From contig NC_133291.1 in NCBI RefSeq assembly GCF_005239225.2, positions 14,779,654-14,843,653 on the forward strand: a stretch of 64,000 nucleotides of DNA, written 5' to 3'. The notes under the pieces were generated by a model. It did not search any database, was not told the origin of the DNA, and saw only the letters and a list, made by a program, of their open reading frames with translations. Positions 20,548 to 31,914 of the stretch are shown here, piece by piece (position 1 is the stretch's first letter; the number at the start of each line of letters is the position of its first letter). Origin of the DNA: Populus alba. Taxonomy: Eukaryota > Streptophyta > Magnoliopsida > Malpighiales > Salicaceae. The translations under genes were made by a program, and so were the position numbers.

Positions 20548-21515
20548 AAATTGATATCGATATCTATAAATTAATAATATATCAGATATAAAATCCTGAA
20601 GAATGATTAATGATCTTTTATAAATTTTATAGAATCTGCTGAAAAATTAATTAATATGGTTTACAATCTATATATAATATAATGGTTTATAAATATAATA
20701 ATTATATATTAAAAAAAAAAACATTACAAAAGGATGAGGAATTTATAATACCATTTTCATAGCTATTAAACTTCGACTATAAACTTATTTGTTGTAAGTT
20801 TCCCCGATCAGGCCAGTTAATTTCTTATGTTAATTTATTTTTTTTCTAAGTGAGAGAAAAAAAATTTGAATTTAACTAATTCTGACTCATTAAAATATTT
20901 GAATTTTAACTGTTTTTTAATTAAATCAATTATTCCTTATTTATTTTATAAAACTTAAATTTAATGTTATAGGTTTATGAATTAATCTACAAGAGTTTAA
21001 TAATAATATTTATTTTGTGATAATGATTACTTTTTTTTTTTAGTTTAACATGGGTGTCGCGGTGTCAGTTTGTGCGCTATCTCGACTAATCACGGGCCCT
21101 GAAGTTTAACGACCCATGTAAGCCTCCAGTGGCCATCATATTGACAACTACAGGGCTTGAACCTGAGACCACGAGCGAGCATAACCTCTTGATCAAGCTT
21201 TTAACCATTGAAGCCACCACCTTAGATGGTTGTGATTAATGATGCTTGATTGGGTGTGATGATAGTGCTCCCATTGTCTTTGATGGTGACTTCTTGATGA
21301 TAAATATTGCCATGCTTTTGTTTGATTTTTTTTTTTTCCATTTTAGAGATGGCAGTCGAACTTCGAAGCAAGTTCAAGAAAAAGGATAATTATTATCAAT
21401 TTCACTTAAAGATATTGTAAAGGCTAATAACATAAAACCTTTGAGACTTTATTCAAAATGAATCAATGAGCTCACTAACAACGACAATGGACAGCTTGGA
21501 AGGTAGTGCCTCCCC
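20548..21515. repeat. Tandem segmental duplication, copy 2 (SINE-containing)
   Basis: Second copy of the approximately 0.7-kb unit, enlarged by a SINE at 21031-21229. Divergence from copy 1 is moderate, dominated by 1-5 base indels. This suggests an old duplication with no constraint. Its right end overlaps the end of the unrecognised frame at 21475-21714. Confidence 0.85.
21031..21229 (-). mobile_element. tRNA-derived SINE
   Basis: Minus strand, about 200 bp. It starts AACCATCTAAGGTGGTGGCT, then has an A-box-like region (about GGCTTCAATGGTTAAAAGC) and a B box GGTTCAAGCCC (near 21150), and ends in an A-run (21031-21041). It is absent from the duplicated sibling sequence. It is flanked by TTGTGATAATGATTA (21015-21029) and TTGTGATTAATGATG (21230-21244), a target-site duplication with small differences. 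It resembles SINEs I associate with Salicaceae; the family name is not verified. Confidence 0.85.
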
Positions 21516-21714
21516 AAGCTTCATTGAAATCATTGCTCCGCTGCTTATGAACTGTTATGAAATATAATCTTTCCAAATCATCTATTTTCATTTCACACCA
21601 TGTTTGATTTCGGAGCGCCGCTGCATTACACCTTGAATTTAATAAGAGCAACGCGTCCATGAAAGTACTTGGAAAGGCATTATTTATCACTTCCACGACC
21701 GTGGGGGCAAACAA
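21475..21714 (-). CDS. Unrecognised 79-residue open frame
   Basis: Minus-strand frame beginning MFAPTVVEVINNAF, with LLLLNSRCNAAALRN, KIDDLERLYFITVHK and SNDFNEAWGGTTFQAV, ending HCRC. Codon composition is richer in GC than the flanks and the peptide looks protein-like, but I recognise no family. Its 3' end lies in the 0.7-kb tandem duplication, where copy 1 carries only the last ~12 codons, mutated. It may be an exon or a relic of a host gene; a functional gene is not supported. Confidence 0.2.
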   Translation of the reverse strand: MFAPTVVEVINNAFPSTFMDALLLLNSRCNAAALRNQTWCEMKIDDLERLYFITVHKQRSNDFNEAWGGTTFQAVHCRC

Positions 21715-21759
21715 CTATTATAATATAATTATAACTTGCCGGTCAAGATTTTTCCTAAT

Positions 21760-24700
21760 AAATTAAAGATATTTTTTACATCATAAAATGTAATTTAGAG
21801 TATCTTAACTACCTGTTGCTTTATGATATTAGTTGAGATACTAGTGAAAAAAAAATCATTAAGTTAGATCAATAATTTTAATTTGTAAATAATAAAATAA
21901 AATCAATTTTATAAAAAAAAAAATATTAAATCAACTTGGGTTAAACTCGCAAACACGATATTGAGGAATGAGATTAAAAAAATAAATTCTAAAACAAAGG
22001 ATCTAGGAAACAAATCAAAAATTAAATCAATAAAAAAACTCAAGTCAAATACATGTTAACTTGACTAAACCTACAATTCAAAGATAAAATTAAAAACAAT
22101 ATTCAATTTTTTTTAAAAAAAAAAACTCGAGCTACTCGACATAACCTGTGACCCCGATATGAGGTAGGGATAATTCCAATCCAAAAAGAAAGTAGAACAA
22201 ATTATTAAAGTAGAAATAGTTGATGAAAATAATTAGGGATTTACATTGAAATAAAAAAAAAATGAAGAAAATGTAAAAAAAAAAAAAACAATTTAAAAAA
22301 ATAAGGACTAAATATGATACAAAATTAAATGAAATAAAATGTTGAAGGAAAAAATTCAAAAAAAATCTAGCAAAATCATAAAAAATAACAATAAAAAAAA
22401 TGCATAACCAAATTGGATACATAAATTACGTCAATCAACAAAAAACATATACTGCCAGTAAATGTTTCCTTCTGGGATCAGCTGTCAAGTAACTATTGGC
22501 TATTGAGTAAATTTTATGCCTGTGATCTATTGCATTGCGAATAACCACACACACAAATAACAAAACATTTTAGTCAATTTACCCTAATCTATTTCTTATG
22601 AACCAGCCATCATGAGATCAACAGCTCATTGACTTTCCTTCTTCCTTAATAACAGCAGCGTTTTTTTTTTTTTTTTTTTCATCAATCAACGGACACCTTT
22701 TAGTCTTCAGGGACTCTTTCATTTTTCACAACAACACTATCCTCTCTAGTCTTTAACAACGCTCTCTTCTTCCGGTCTTCAAAACAACGACTTCCTCTTC
22801 AACCTTCATCAACAAACAGTCTCCTTTTTTCATCATCCAACGATTCTCCTCTCATCGTTAAATTGTTTCATTTATAAAAATTCTAGAAATTGCAAGTTAC
22901 CAATACATTGGTTTTGAAAGTATCTATAACCAACCATTAATTCTCTCATCTTTTCTATTGAATTATCTCAAATGGGTGGGTCAAGATGTTTTTCTCTGTA
23001 TTTTTTTTCCAAAATCTACATCCTTTTTGTAGTTATGGCAAATAATTTGAATCATTTTGTTTTTCCTTCATGTGTTTAGAATCAGATATCTGGGAAATCT
23101 GTACCATGACAACTATTACTAGAACCAGGTCCACATCCCACCGACCAAATCTGCTACTCATTAAAAAAACTTTATATGCGCAAAATTATTCCAACCTAAG
23201 TAATAAATTTATTTCCATCAATCTTGCTTTTGGTTTAGTTGCTGAAGAGAGTATTATAGTTTTATGAACAACATATTATAGTTTTTATGAGCAACAGATT
23301 TTGGTAGAAACAAGTATTATGAATTGTGATCCTAGTTTTAGTTTTGCGAGTTTTTTATGCATTACTTTGAATTATACGAATTGTTATGTACACATGTATT
23401 TATGGTACTTTTTTTAACAAAAATTAATTACCAATCATAAAATGTTTGGATTGATTAAAAGAATATTTGAGTTGATTCTTGAATTGAACTTATGATATCT
23501 ATGAAAAATCTTCCTAGGTAATAGGCTTTGAGTGGGATGTTTAATGAAAAAATCCCTTTAATTATATATGAATTTTTATTTGAACATGTTTTTAAGATAC
23601 CCTTGAACTATATATGATTTTTATTGAACTAAATGTATTGAAAAAAATTCCTTTATGATTTTATGATTTGTTTTTTTACATCCGAGTTTATATAACATTT
23701 TCTTATGCTGTATCAAAAATACATTTTTTTGATAACCTTGATTCTTGATTATCATTGCCACAATCATTGTCACTATCTCACCTTTTATCATCACCACTAC
23801 TTTCATCGCTATCACCATCTTGCTAGTTTAACACTTACCCTGCTACCACCACACTCCTTATTATTATCATTTTTATCGACATCACCAACTTATATCAGCA
23901 TTATTGACACCGCTCCACTTTTATTTTCACTAACCATTACAATTATCATTTTAAACCACCTCCACCATTCAACTCTTTATCCTCATGGACAACTACTATC
24001 TCTATCATAACAATATATTATTAGTGTTTTTTATTATTATCATATTTTTATATTTAATTATTCAAACATCGGCTTAAAAACAAAATCTTTCATATTTGAA
24101 TGCAAAACAAAACGTTTTTTTTTATGTGTTGTATTTAATTGGAGAGCCATTTATTATCACACAATGGACATTATCTTCAGTTTAGCTAGTGGGCATTACT
24201 TAACACCATGAAACGTGGGATGTTATGCAGATTTCCCACGACTTGGTTTCTTGGCCAAAATTGTCAAGAAGAAGAAAAGGAGATTGAAATGAAATAAAAA
24301 AGATGCATGGATACCCATGGAAGCTTTAGAAATCGTCGCCCCCTTTTTGCAAACAGAGGCTGAGGTGCAGAGGCAGATTAAGCTTACAACACCCTTTACA
24401 AAAAGATGATTTTGACCCTTTCTTCTTATACCCATTTCCTTATTGTGAAACTTGAAAACCAAAAGATGTTTTTTGGGTATCCATTTGCCTTTTCAATATG
24501 GAGGGGTTATGAGTTCGGTTGTGAAGTGGGTATAAAGCCCTCCATTTTAACAGTTTGGATATGTGGCTTGAAAGGCCACAATTCTGAATGGTCCCATCAA
24601 CACATGTGTCCTTTTCTTTTCCTTTTTTTCCCTTTTTGTCCTTTTTTTCTTACAAGAATTCCCATTGCATTTATTTTCTATAGTTTAATATATCTAAGGG

Positions 24701-25659
24701 TATGTTTTTAGCATTATAATGCTTTATGGATTAGTCGAGAGTTACTTTAAGAAAATTATAAATTATAAAACAATTTTAAAATATAATTGGCGTTTAAAGT
24801 ATATACCATATTATATCAACTTCATTATAAACAACATAGTAAACAAAATAATGGAGGCAAAAACAATAAAATCCAACATTATTAGGTAAAAATAATTATT
24901 AACTATTTCATAAATAATTGATACTCAAAATTTATTTATATATAAGATTTTACATGGTTAATGTAATAATGTAATTTCTTGTAAATTAATTACTTGTGTA
25001 ACACTCCATGACCATTTCAGAATTGCATAAAACAAACCACCCACCCACAAATTAAATCAAATTAATCAAATCAAATAAAGGAGCATTTGCAAGTTTCATA
25101 GATGGTGATTAATTGTTACCATTAAAAATTGTGGTTTTATTTGGTGTTAGTGGTTGAACCATTATTTTTTGCTAATTTTGAAATTAATTAATTTAATGTG
25201 TAATGTTAAAAATATTTTTTAAAATATATATTATTCTAATATATTTAAAAATCGTGTTCTTATCTGATAATACCAAAGGAAAAAAAAGCAACACCTTAGA
25301 TACCCCACCCATTGTAATATATATACCATGTAGCTATCACGCTGAGAAAAAAGAAATACAGCTGCAAATCACAAACATGGACCCCACCATCCACCCTCTA
25401 AAGCCTACTGCTTCATGATTGATGAGCAGGTGCAGCACACACTAGTACGAAGCTTCCTCAAATGTACGCCCGCAAATATAGTTACTTATAACGACTCGAC
25501 AAGTTCATCCAGAGCATTGAAAAAAAAAAAGAAAAAAAAACCCTTGTTTCTCCTTATTCTCTCTTATGTTAAGTATTCAAAATTGTCTACTGAAAAGACA
25601 ATAAACACCACATCATGTAACAAAAGAGAAATTAATACAATTTCCAACATACCGAATAA
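21760..25659. other. Intergenic DNA with low-complexity patches
   Basis: No recognised gene. There is an A-rich block at 22250-22400, a T18 run near 22661, a CAT/CAC-rich low-complexity stretch at about 23750-23960 and an A-run at 25518-25541. The pyrimidine-rich 22640-22860 stretch resembles the 5' part of a plant transcript but leads to no convincing reading frame. Confidence 0.45.
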
Positions 25660-26707
25660 TTATTTTATAATCACAGATGGTGATTGCAACGATGACAAGA
25701 TTTTGTAGATGAATTTTTGGGTATTAATGTTTCGACTAGCGACGGGCGGCCATAAGCCGTTTTCAATATTGACCGACTCCGATGGTATAATGGGAGATAC
25801 ATGATTTTCTTCACAAAGAAATTTGTTCACAATCATTGTGCTCGGTCCTGCCACAATCTGGTCCCACAGATTTGTAGCCTCCTTTCCACTGCTTAGGAAA
25901 ACTTGGTGGTGTGAGGCATCGGATTCGGTGATTTCCAATTCCCATTGCTGCTAATGAAGTCCGAACGGGATTTTTTGTACTCTCGTCGACACTAGTTTGA
26001 TTTTTTCAATGGCTCATCAAACGAAGCTATACATACGTCGTTAGGCATCCACAAAGCGTCTCGTTTCTTAGAAATTGCATCTAATTTCGGGAACCCCAAT
26101 TAGCCGCTTGATCCTTTCGTGAATTAAATCATCGAATTTTTAGTTGGATCAAAACAAATCTCTCACCTTTCATTCAATCAAGGGTGTGGTGAGCGCGTGT
26201 GCGGACCCGATCTGATACGAATGAGGGTTTGGACACTCAAGCAACACTCATACCTCAATCGAAATCAGATCGTTATTGGCTAAAGCCTCCACGTAACGAA
26301 TTGGAATTCCCTCCTGGCCAATGATCGGCAGGGCCCGATCACGCGTGACGATGTGATTCGACAACAAGCGACGAGTGGTTGCCTGAAGTCATCGGAAGTG
26401 AAATCTGCATTAGGGTCTGCTATGCCAAGTTAAAAGATGGGCACGGCCTCGACGCTCCGCTTCCGTTCACCTTGTTTGTGACTATAATCCAGGCTTATAA
26501 ACTTGCATTTTGTCACAATCTCGACAACCTCGGCTGGGAAGTGGGTTGCTAGCGTCAATAGCCAGCCTGATTTTGCCAGTGCCAGATCGGTCCAGAACAA
26601 CAACTCTTATTCTTTTTCGACGAAAGAAAGGTCATGTTGACCCCCCCTGGAAATTCACACCGAGGCTGTACTTGTTTTTGTAGGAAGTTTAAAGCCTCGA
26701 TGGTCAT
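25660..26707 (-). pseudogene. IPT: Adenylate isopentenyltransferase (IPT) pseudogene
   Basis: Plant IPTs join a prenyl group to ATP/ADP, the first step of cytokinin synthesis. Read down from ATG 26707: MTIEALNFLQKQVQPRCEFP with GGVNM; then the damaged P-loop LDRSGTGKIRLAID (family GATGTGKSRLAID); then, after a frameshift, LATHFPAEVVE, DKMQVYK and LGIADPNADFTSDDFR. After more shifts come an LPIIGQEGIPIRYVEALANN region, FRLRYECC, an RIKRLIGVPE-type stretch and the C-terminal part FLSSGKEATNLWDQIVAGPS plus TMIVNKFLCEENHVSPIIPSE. The ~1.05-kb length equals the intronless IPT1/3/5-type genes. Multiple indels and stops make it dead. It may be a decayed paralogue; no retrotransposon signature surrounds it. 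Confidence 0.87.
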
Positions 26708-28359
26708 TTTGAATGTGCTGGACGTTGTGGTGGCCAGATTAAGAAAAAGATCAACGTGAGTGCGCGTGGCGTGTGTGCGGTGCTCTTTATGTTTTGTATG
26801 TATTACCTGCAAGATTTGTTGTTAATAATTAATTAGCAAACTCTAGTAAGCACAAAGAAACAGAGATTAAAACACAATTTATCAAGCATAATTACCCCAC
26901 AGATTGTTTATTTTCAGGACCACCATACCTTTTATGGATCAATATTGCGGACGGTTCGGGGAGGGAATGCCAGTTACTGCCTCTCTTTTTGCACAGGTTG
27001 GCAGTGCGATGGGTATGTGAAGAAAAAAAAGTAGGGAAGAGATCGTTAGCGATTGAGTTGAAGGGAAGACAGGGCAGGGGAATTGGGAAGAGAAATGGGG
27101 TGTTCTGTAACTATGTATGTTTTTCTGGCAAATTAAGGCGTTTTAGTGGCAGGCTGTGCTGGCGCCACCACAGGAAGCTCTATTCAAGTACTGTTTATCT
27201 ATACTATATATATTTACACTTTGAAAATCAGTATGATTAAGAAGCCACTCTTGAAAAAGATTTTATTAAGAGTGATATGACTAGGGAGAGCCAATCGAAC
27301 CTTCTTGGATCATATATTAGCCTGCTTAAGCTGGGTTATGCGCAGGTATTTTATACTATCATGACTTTGAAGAATGATAAACACACCAAACGATTGAGCG
27401 AGCGAGAGTGGGTGTGCGAGTGCGTGTGTGTGGAGGATATATATATTTAGGACACGTGTACATACATATATGAAGGCTTTCATCCCGCAATGTGCCATAG
27501 AAAAGAGATCAACTCATAATATATATAATCCTATCGAATCCATTATTTTTTTATATAAATAATCTCATTTCATTTCTTTAATAAAAATATCCTTGATTTG
27601 GGTATAACTAAGTTTCATTCATTTTTTTTCAAATAAAATCTAATTTAAATTAGACCTTAAATAAATAAATTAAATTAACTTGTTAAATCAATAACCCTGT
27701 TATAAATATCTAAATTCTATTGATAAATATTACTCTCTCTCTTCTCTCTCCTCCATCTGATGAATCCCTTAATAATGAGTGTTTACTTAAATATTAGTTT
27801 CAAAAAAAATAAAATAATAAACAAGAGTCAATGAGGGTCAATTTCAAAGGTTAGGTTCAAAACTCACCAAAGGGTCATTGCTGACTTGAACTTTTCTCAA
27901 AATTAAAATTTTATTAAAAACATTTATAAATTCTTAGCGTTAGTTTATATAGCAAGGACTACCCTCTATAGCTCCGTGGTGTTAAGTCATTCAATATGCA
28001 AAATATTTCACTTAAAAACATCACGGATATACATATATATATATTGTAGGTTTTTGGGTGTATAGTCAAACCTCAAGTAGAGGGTGGCTTCATAATTAAT
28101 GAGAGGATATATATATACATCACCCTTGTTTGTTTATTTAATCTAGGTTTAGTTGCGGCGATGTGTGAGTTAAAAGAGAGCATAGCACCTGCATATGGAA
28201 ACAATTATGAGTGGTTAGAATTGTTTTCGGCAAATTAAAAGCAAGTGTGCAAAAGAATTTTCGCGCGTGGTGTAATCTCTCGATACCTAATTATATATTT
28301 TATATTTTGCTCTGACATGACAAGCTAAACATATCGTTTTTATGGGTATAATTACATAT
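26708..28359. other. Region upstream of the IPT pseudogene and AT-rich spacer
   Basis: 26708-27240 is GC-richer and may be the old IPT promoter/5' flank; a short plus-strand frame at 26989-27240 is not recognised. From 27250 the DNA is A+T-rich, with GT/GA-rich patches (27390-27445) and no gene. Confidence 0.4.
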
Positions 28360-28384
28360 ATACATTATATATATATATATATAA

Positions 28385-28416
<32 letters not shown>

Positions 28417-28417
28417 T
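28360..28417. repeat. (AT)n microsatellite
   Basis: An interrupted run of AT dinucleotides with two ATAAATAT interruptions, about 58 bases. Confidence 0.9.
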
Positions 28418-31400
28418 TAGATGATTTTAAATCTTCATGCCCTTTAATGCGGTAGGAAAAAGGAGTCTTCTCTTCTAATTTTAACACCCATTTGAATTAT
28501 TTTTTTCATAGTTACTCTCTCTCTCTTGATACGAGGAAAAGAAGATATTTTACGCGTTGGAGGAGGTTATTTAGAGGTATTTGTTTTATTGCGCCCAGAC
28601 GATGGCTTGAAGAACACTGCAAGTTCTTAAAGGATGTATGATTCAAGTCTTATTTTACAAGCACAAAACATCAGCTTAATGGGTTCCATTGCCATTCTGC
28701 ACTATTCCGTGAGGCCATCCAATATGTAGTGATAAGTGTATATAAACAACAAAAATTATTCATTGTTTTTCTTTTCTTTTTTCCCTAATGTGCCTTCAAA
28801 TCACATTTTGTTATTTTGTGCATAGGGTGATACTTCATAGGCAACTTACCATTGACTTAGGATTTCAAGCTAAATCAAATTTTATAAACCAACCAGTTGA
28901 GAGTGATAGTGTTAATCACAACTTGGTCAAAATTTGAGGAGAACATAGTTTATTTAAAAATATATCTAAAATTATATTATTTTAAAAAATATTATTTTTT
29001 TAAATAATATTATTTTAATAAGCTCACTCAACTCATGAACTCAAAGTTTGAATTGGTCATGAAATGAGTTGAGTTTTATAACAACATAAAGAAGAGCAAA
29101 TAATTCATGGAAAAATTTTATTTTATTGGCATGGTATCAAAGGAAGGAGATATAAGACTTAAAATGGAATGGATGGAACTTATAGTTATCTTCTTTATTT
29201 TTGGTATACTATTTGTTAATGAAATTTTAATTTAAAGAAACAAATAGTTGTTCCGTTCACAACATTACAAGAAAATTTGTAGAATATCAATCACGTTTTT
29301 TTTTTCCTTTGAGACTCTCTTCTCTACTCGTAACGTAATTTTGTTTTTTTTTATTACAACTTTTATACATTATTTGGATTTAGGGCTTGATTAATTTGTT
29401 TCAATTAGCTTGCTATATAGTTTTTTTGCGAGTGTTAAAAAAAATCTTTTCAACTTTAAATTGATGCTTGCTTTTGCAAATTAATATTCAATTTTATTAC
29501 TAAAAAACTTTAAAATTTAAGGGACTGAATTTGACTATTAAACCAAAAGTGCAAATATTTTTTATTGTTCTTGATAACATTTTTAAAATTATGTTATGTT
29601 TTCTCATTTCATTATTTTGTTATCCTCCTCTCTCTCCTCTCTCTTGATCCTAACTATATATATATATATATATTTAGATTTCAGTCTATATGCTTGAGAG
29701 ATGAGAGATAAAGTCACTAGAAAAAGAAATAAGAGAGAAAGTGATCAGTTGAACACATCTCGATGACAAAATAGTGGGGGGTGTGGTGTCATATATATTA
29801 TTTGATGCGAAAGATTCCATTGAAGAATGTTTTTATTCCTATTTTGTCAAAGAGGTAAATTAGTCTCAGGGTTTTTTTTAATCATGGTGAAATTTTGGAT
29901 TTTTAAGGGATTAAGGTTGTTTGAGGTATAGATATAAGTTAACTAGGGATTGTAATGATTTTTTTTGAGGGTGAGTGTGTGTGAGGTGAAATTAAAATTT
30001 TTTTTGATCCAAATAAATGTTACCTTGATTTATGGGTGACTTTCCGACCATCTAAGCGGTGGATGGAGACAACAAACACATTATCAAATAATTTCCATGA
30101 CATATTGTTCATTCATTTTTAAAAAAGAGAAAATTAAAGGCCCAAGTAGGCCTATGTACCTAAATTTCTTTTTATTCCTGGCATAAAAGGCCAGGCATGT
30201 TGGTCTTTTTTTTTGCCTTTATGTTTTTTAATATATATTTTTCATCTAATTTTATTAAAATAAATAAATTAAAATAAGAAATCTTATTTTATTCAATATC
30301 GTTCGAGATTTTCAATTTATTTCTTCGAATAAGATATTATATATATATGTTTTTTTTATGTTGTGATTTTATTTTTTAAATTTTATTTTTGTGGCTTTTA
30401 TATGCATGTTTTTTACTATTCTCCAAATATTTAAAAAATAAAGTTGTTATTAAACCCAACAGATCCATTACCTGGTGTTGCTAGTTTGGCTAGCTAAACA
30501 CATAGGTTGACCTAATATATATACATATATTGCTCAATAGTTTTTTAAAATAAACATACATACTGGAAGGTCCCATATGATTAAACATCATTATCTTAAA
30601 TATTTTTTAAAAATAAAATGATGCGTTGTTTTTATTTTTTTAAAAAGTTAAATTAGGTTTTTTGAAAAGGGTTGATCGGGTTACGATATATACCTACCAA
30701 CTCTTATATAGGTTTACTATAAAAACCTGGTCACAATAGGTCGAGACCTTCCAAGTGATCAATCCAGCTAGCTGGCTTTAATAACACATCAAATACTTCT
30801 TCAAAGAAATGTGTGAATGTTGTATTATATACATATATATGTTTTTTATATATTTCATATTAAAAAAATATCATTAATATTATTTTTTCTTTAAAAACTT
30901 ATTTTTAATGCTTATAATAATATGTTGTCTTAAAAAGTGGAATATCTATGGTAAAAAAAACCACTCAACAATTAGATTGTAATAGATAAAACAAAGTTTT
31001 TAATTAGACAAGTACCGCTCTCTTCTCTCCTCTCCTCTCTCTCTTAGAAACATTTTGTGTTTGTATATTTTTTTGTTTTTTTTATTAAATAATGGACATA
31101 GAACAAAAAAATATATAATTTTTGTAGAGATAAAAGATATTAGTAAGAAGAAGGAATTATACTTGGCGCGTGTTTCATGTAGCGTCTCTATGATCACCTT
31201 TTTGATCAAGATTTGAGGTGTTGAAAGTAAAACAATGAATTTTTATCCTTTCATGATCTATAATATAGTTTGCCTCCTGTATTTTTGCGTCATTAGAACA
31301 TAATTGGTCTTTAGAGTATTGAATAAGGACTTGTTATGTATAGGAACATATATACACATACATATATAACATCCTATCTAAGGATAAACTGTATTGCTAA

Positions 31401-31914
31401 TTTATTTAATATTACTAAAGTTAATTAATTTGTCTATTAGCTATATATACACACACCAATAAAGTGCGGATCATGGCTTTATAGGTTAAGCTTGACGTTT
31501 TTAGAGCCACAACTTATTTTGCATTTGTTTCTTTTAATATCAAGAATTATGTATATAATTCTTGTATTAAAAAAAAAAATTATTTTGTGGATGTCAGGTC
31601 CATAAACTTGTATATACATAATGTTATATGAAAAATATATTTCTTGGGTATTTTAATTTTTGTATTTAAAGGTATTATAATAATATTCCTCGAAAATGTA
31701 TTTTCTTCATGAATATATATAAACTAAAAACAAAGGAAGAGGAAGAAGAAAACACCATAGAAGCCTCAAGAATATTTAAATAAATACCAAAAAAAAGCCA
31801 CATATGAGTCACAAGTTCCATTATATTAAAATTTTAAAGGATAAAAATGATATAAAAAGACCCAATTTAAATTTAATTTGCAAAATAATTCCCAAATAAT
31901 CTAGAAAAAAATAC
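28418..31914. other. AT-rich intergenic DNA
   Basis: No gene or element boundary could be supported. There is a short (AT)n run at about 29653-29673 and CTCTCT-rich patches near 29625 and 31020. A TGGTATCA at 29145 resembles a tRNA-Met primer-binding site but no element flanks it. Confidence 0.45.

Noticed and set aside
22132..22422. Minus-strand 96-residue, Phe/Ile-rich 'membrane protein'
   Set aside because: It is generated by an A-rich tract read on the other strand; composition explains it fully.
23705..24010. His/Leu-rich 101-residue frame
   Set aside because: CAT/CAC/ATC low-complexity DNA gives His and Ile runs in several frames; no conserved motif.
26989..27240. 83-residue plus-strand frame beginning MHRLAVRWVCEEKK
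   Set aside because: No recognisable domain; it lies in the probable 5' flank of the opposite-strand IPT pseudogene.
29140..29160. TGGTATCAAAGGAAGG resembling a tRNA-Met primer-binding site of a copia element
   Set aside because: No LTR end immediately before it and no gag or pol after it; the match is short enough to occur by chance.
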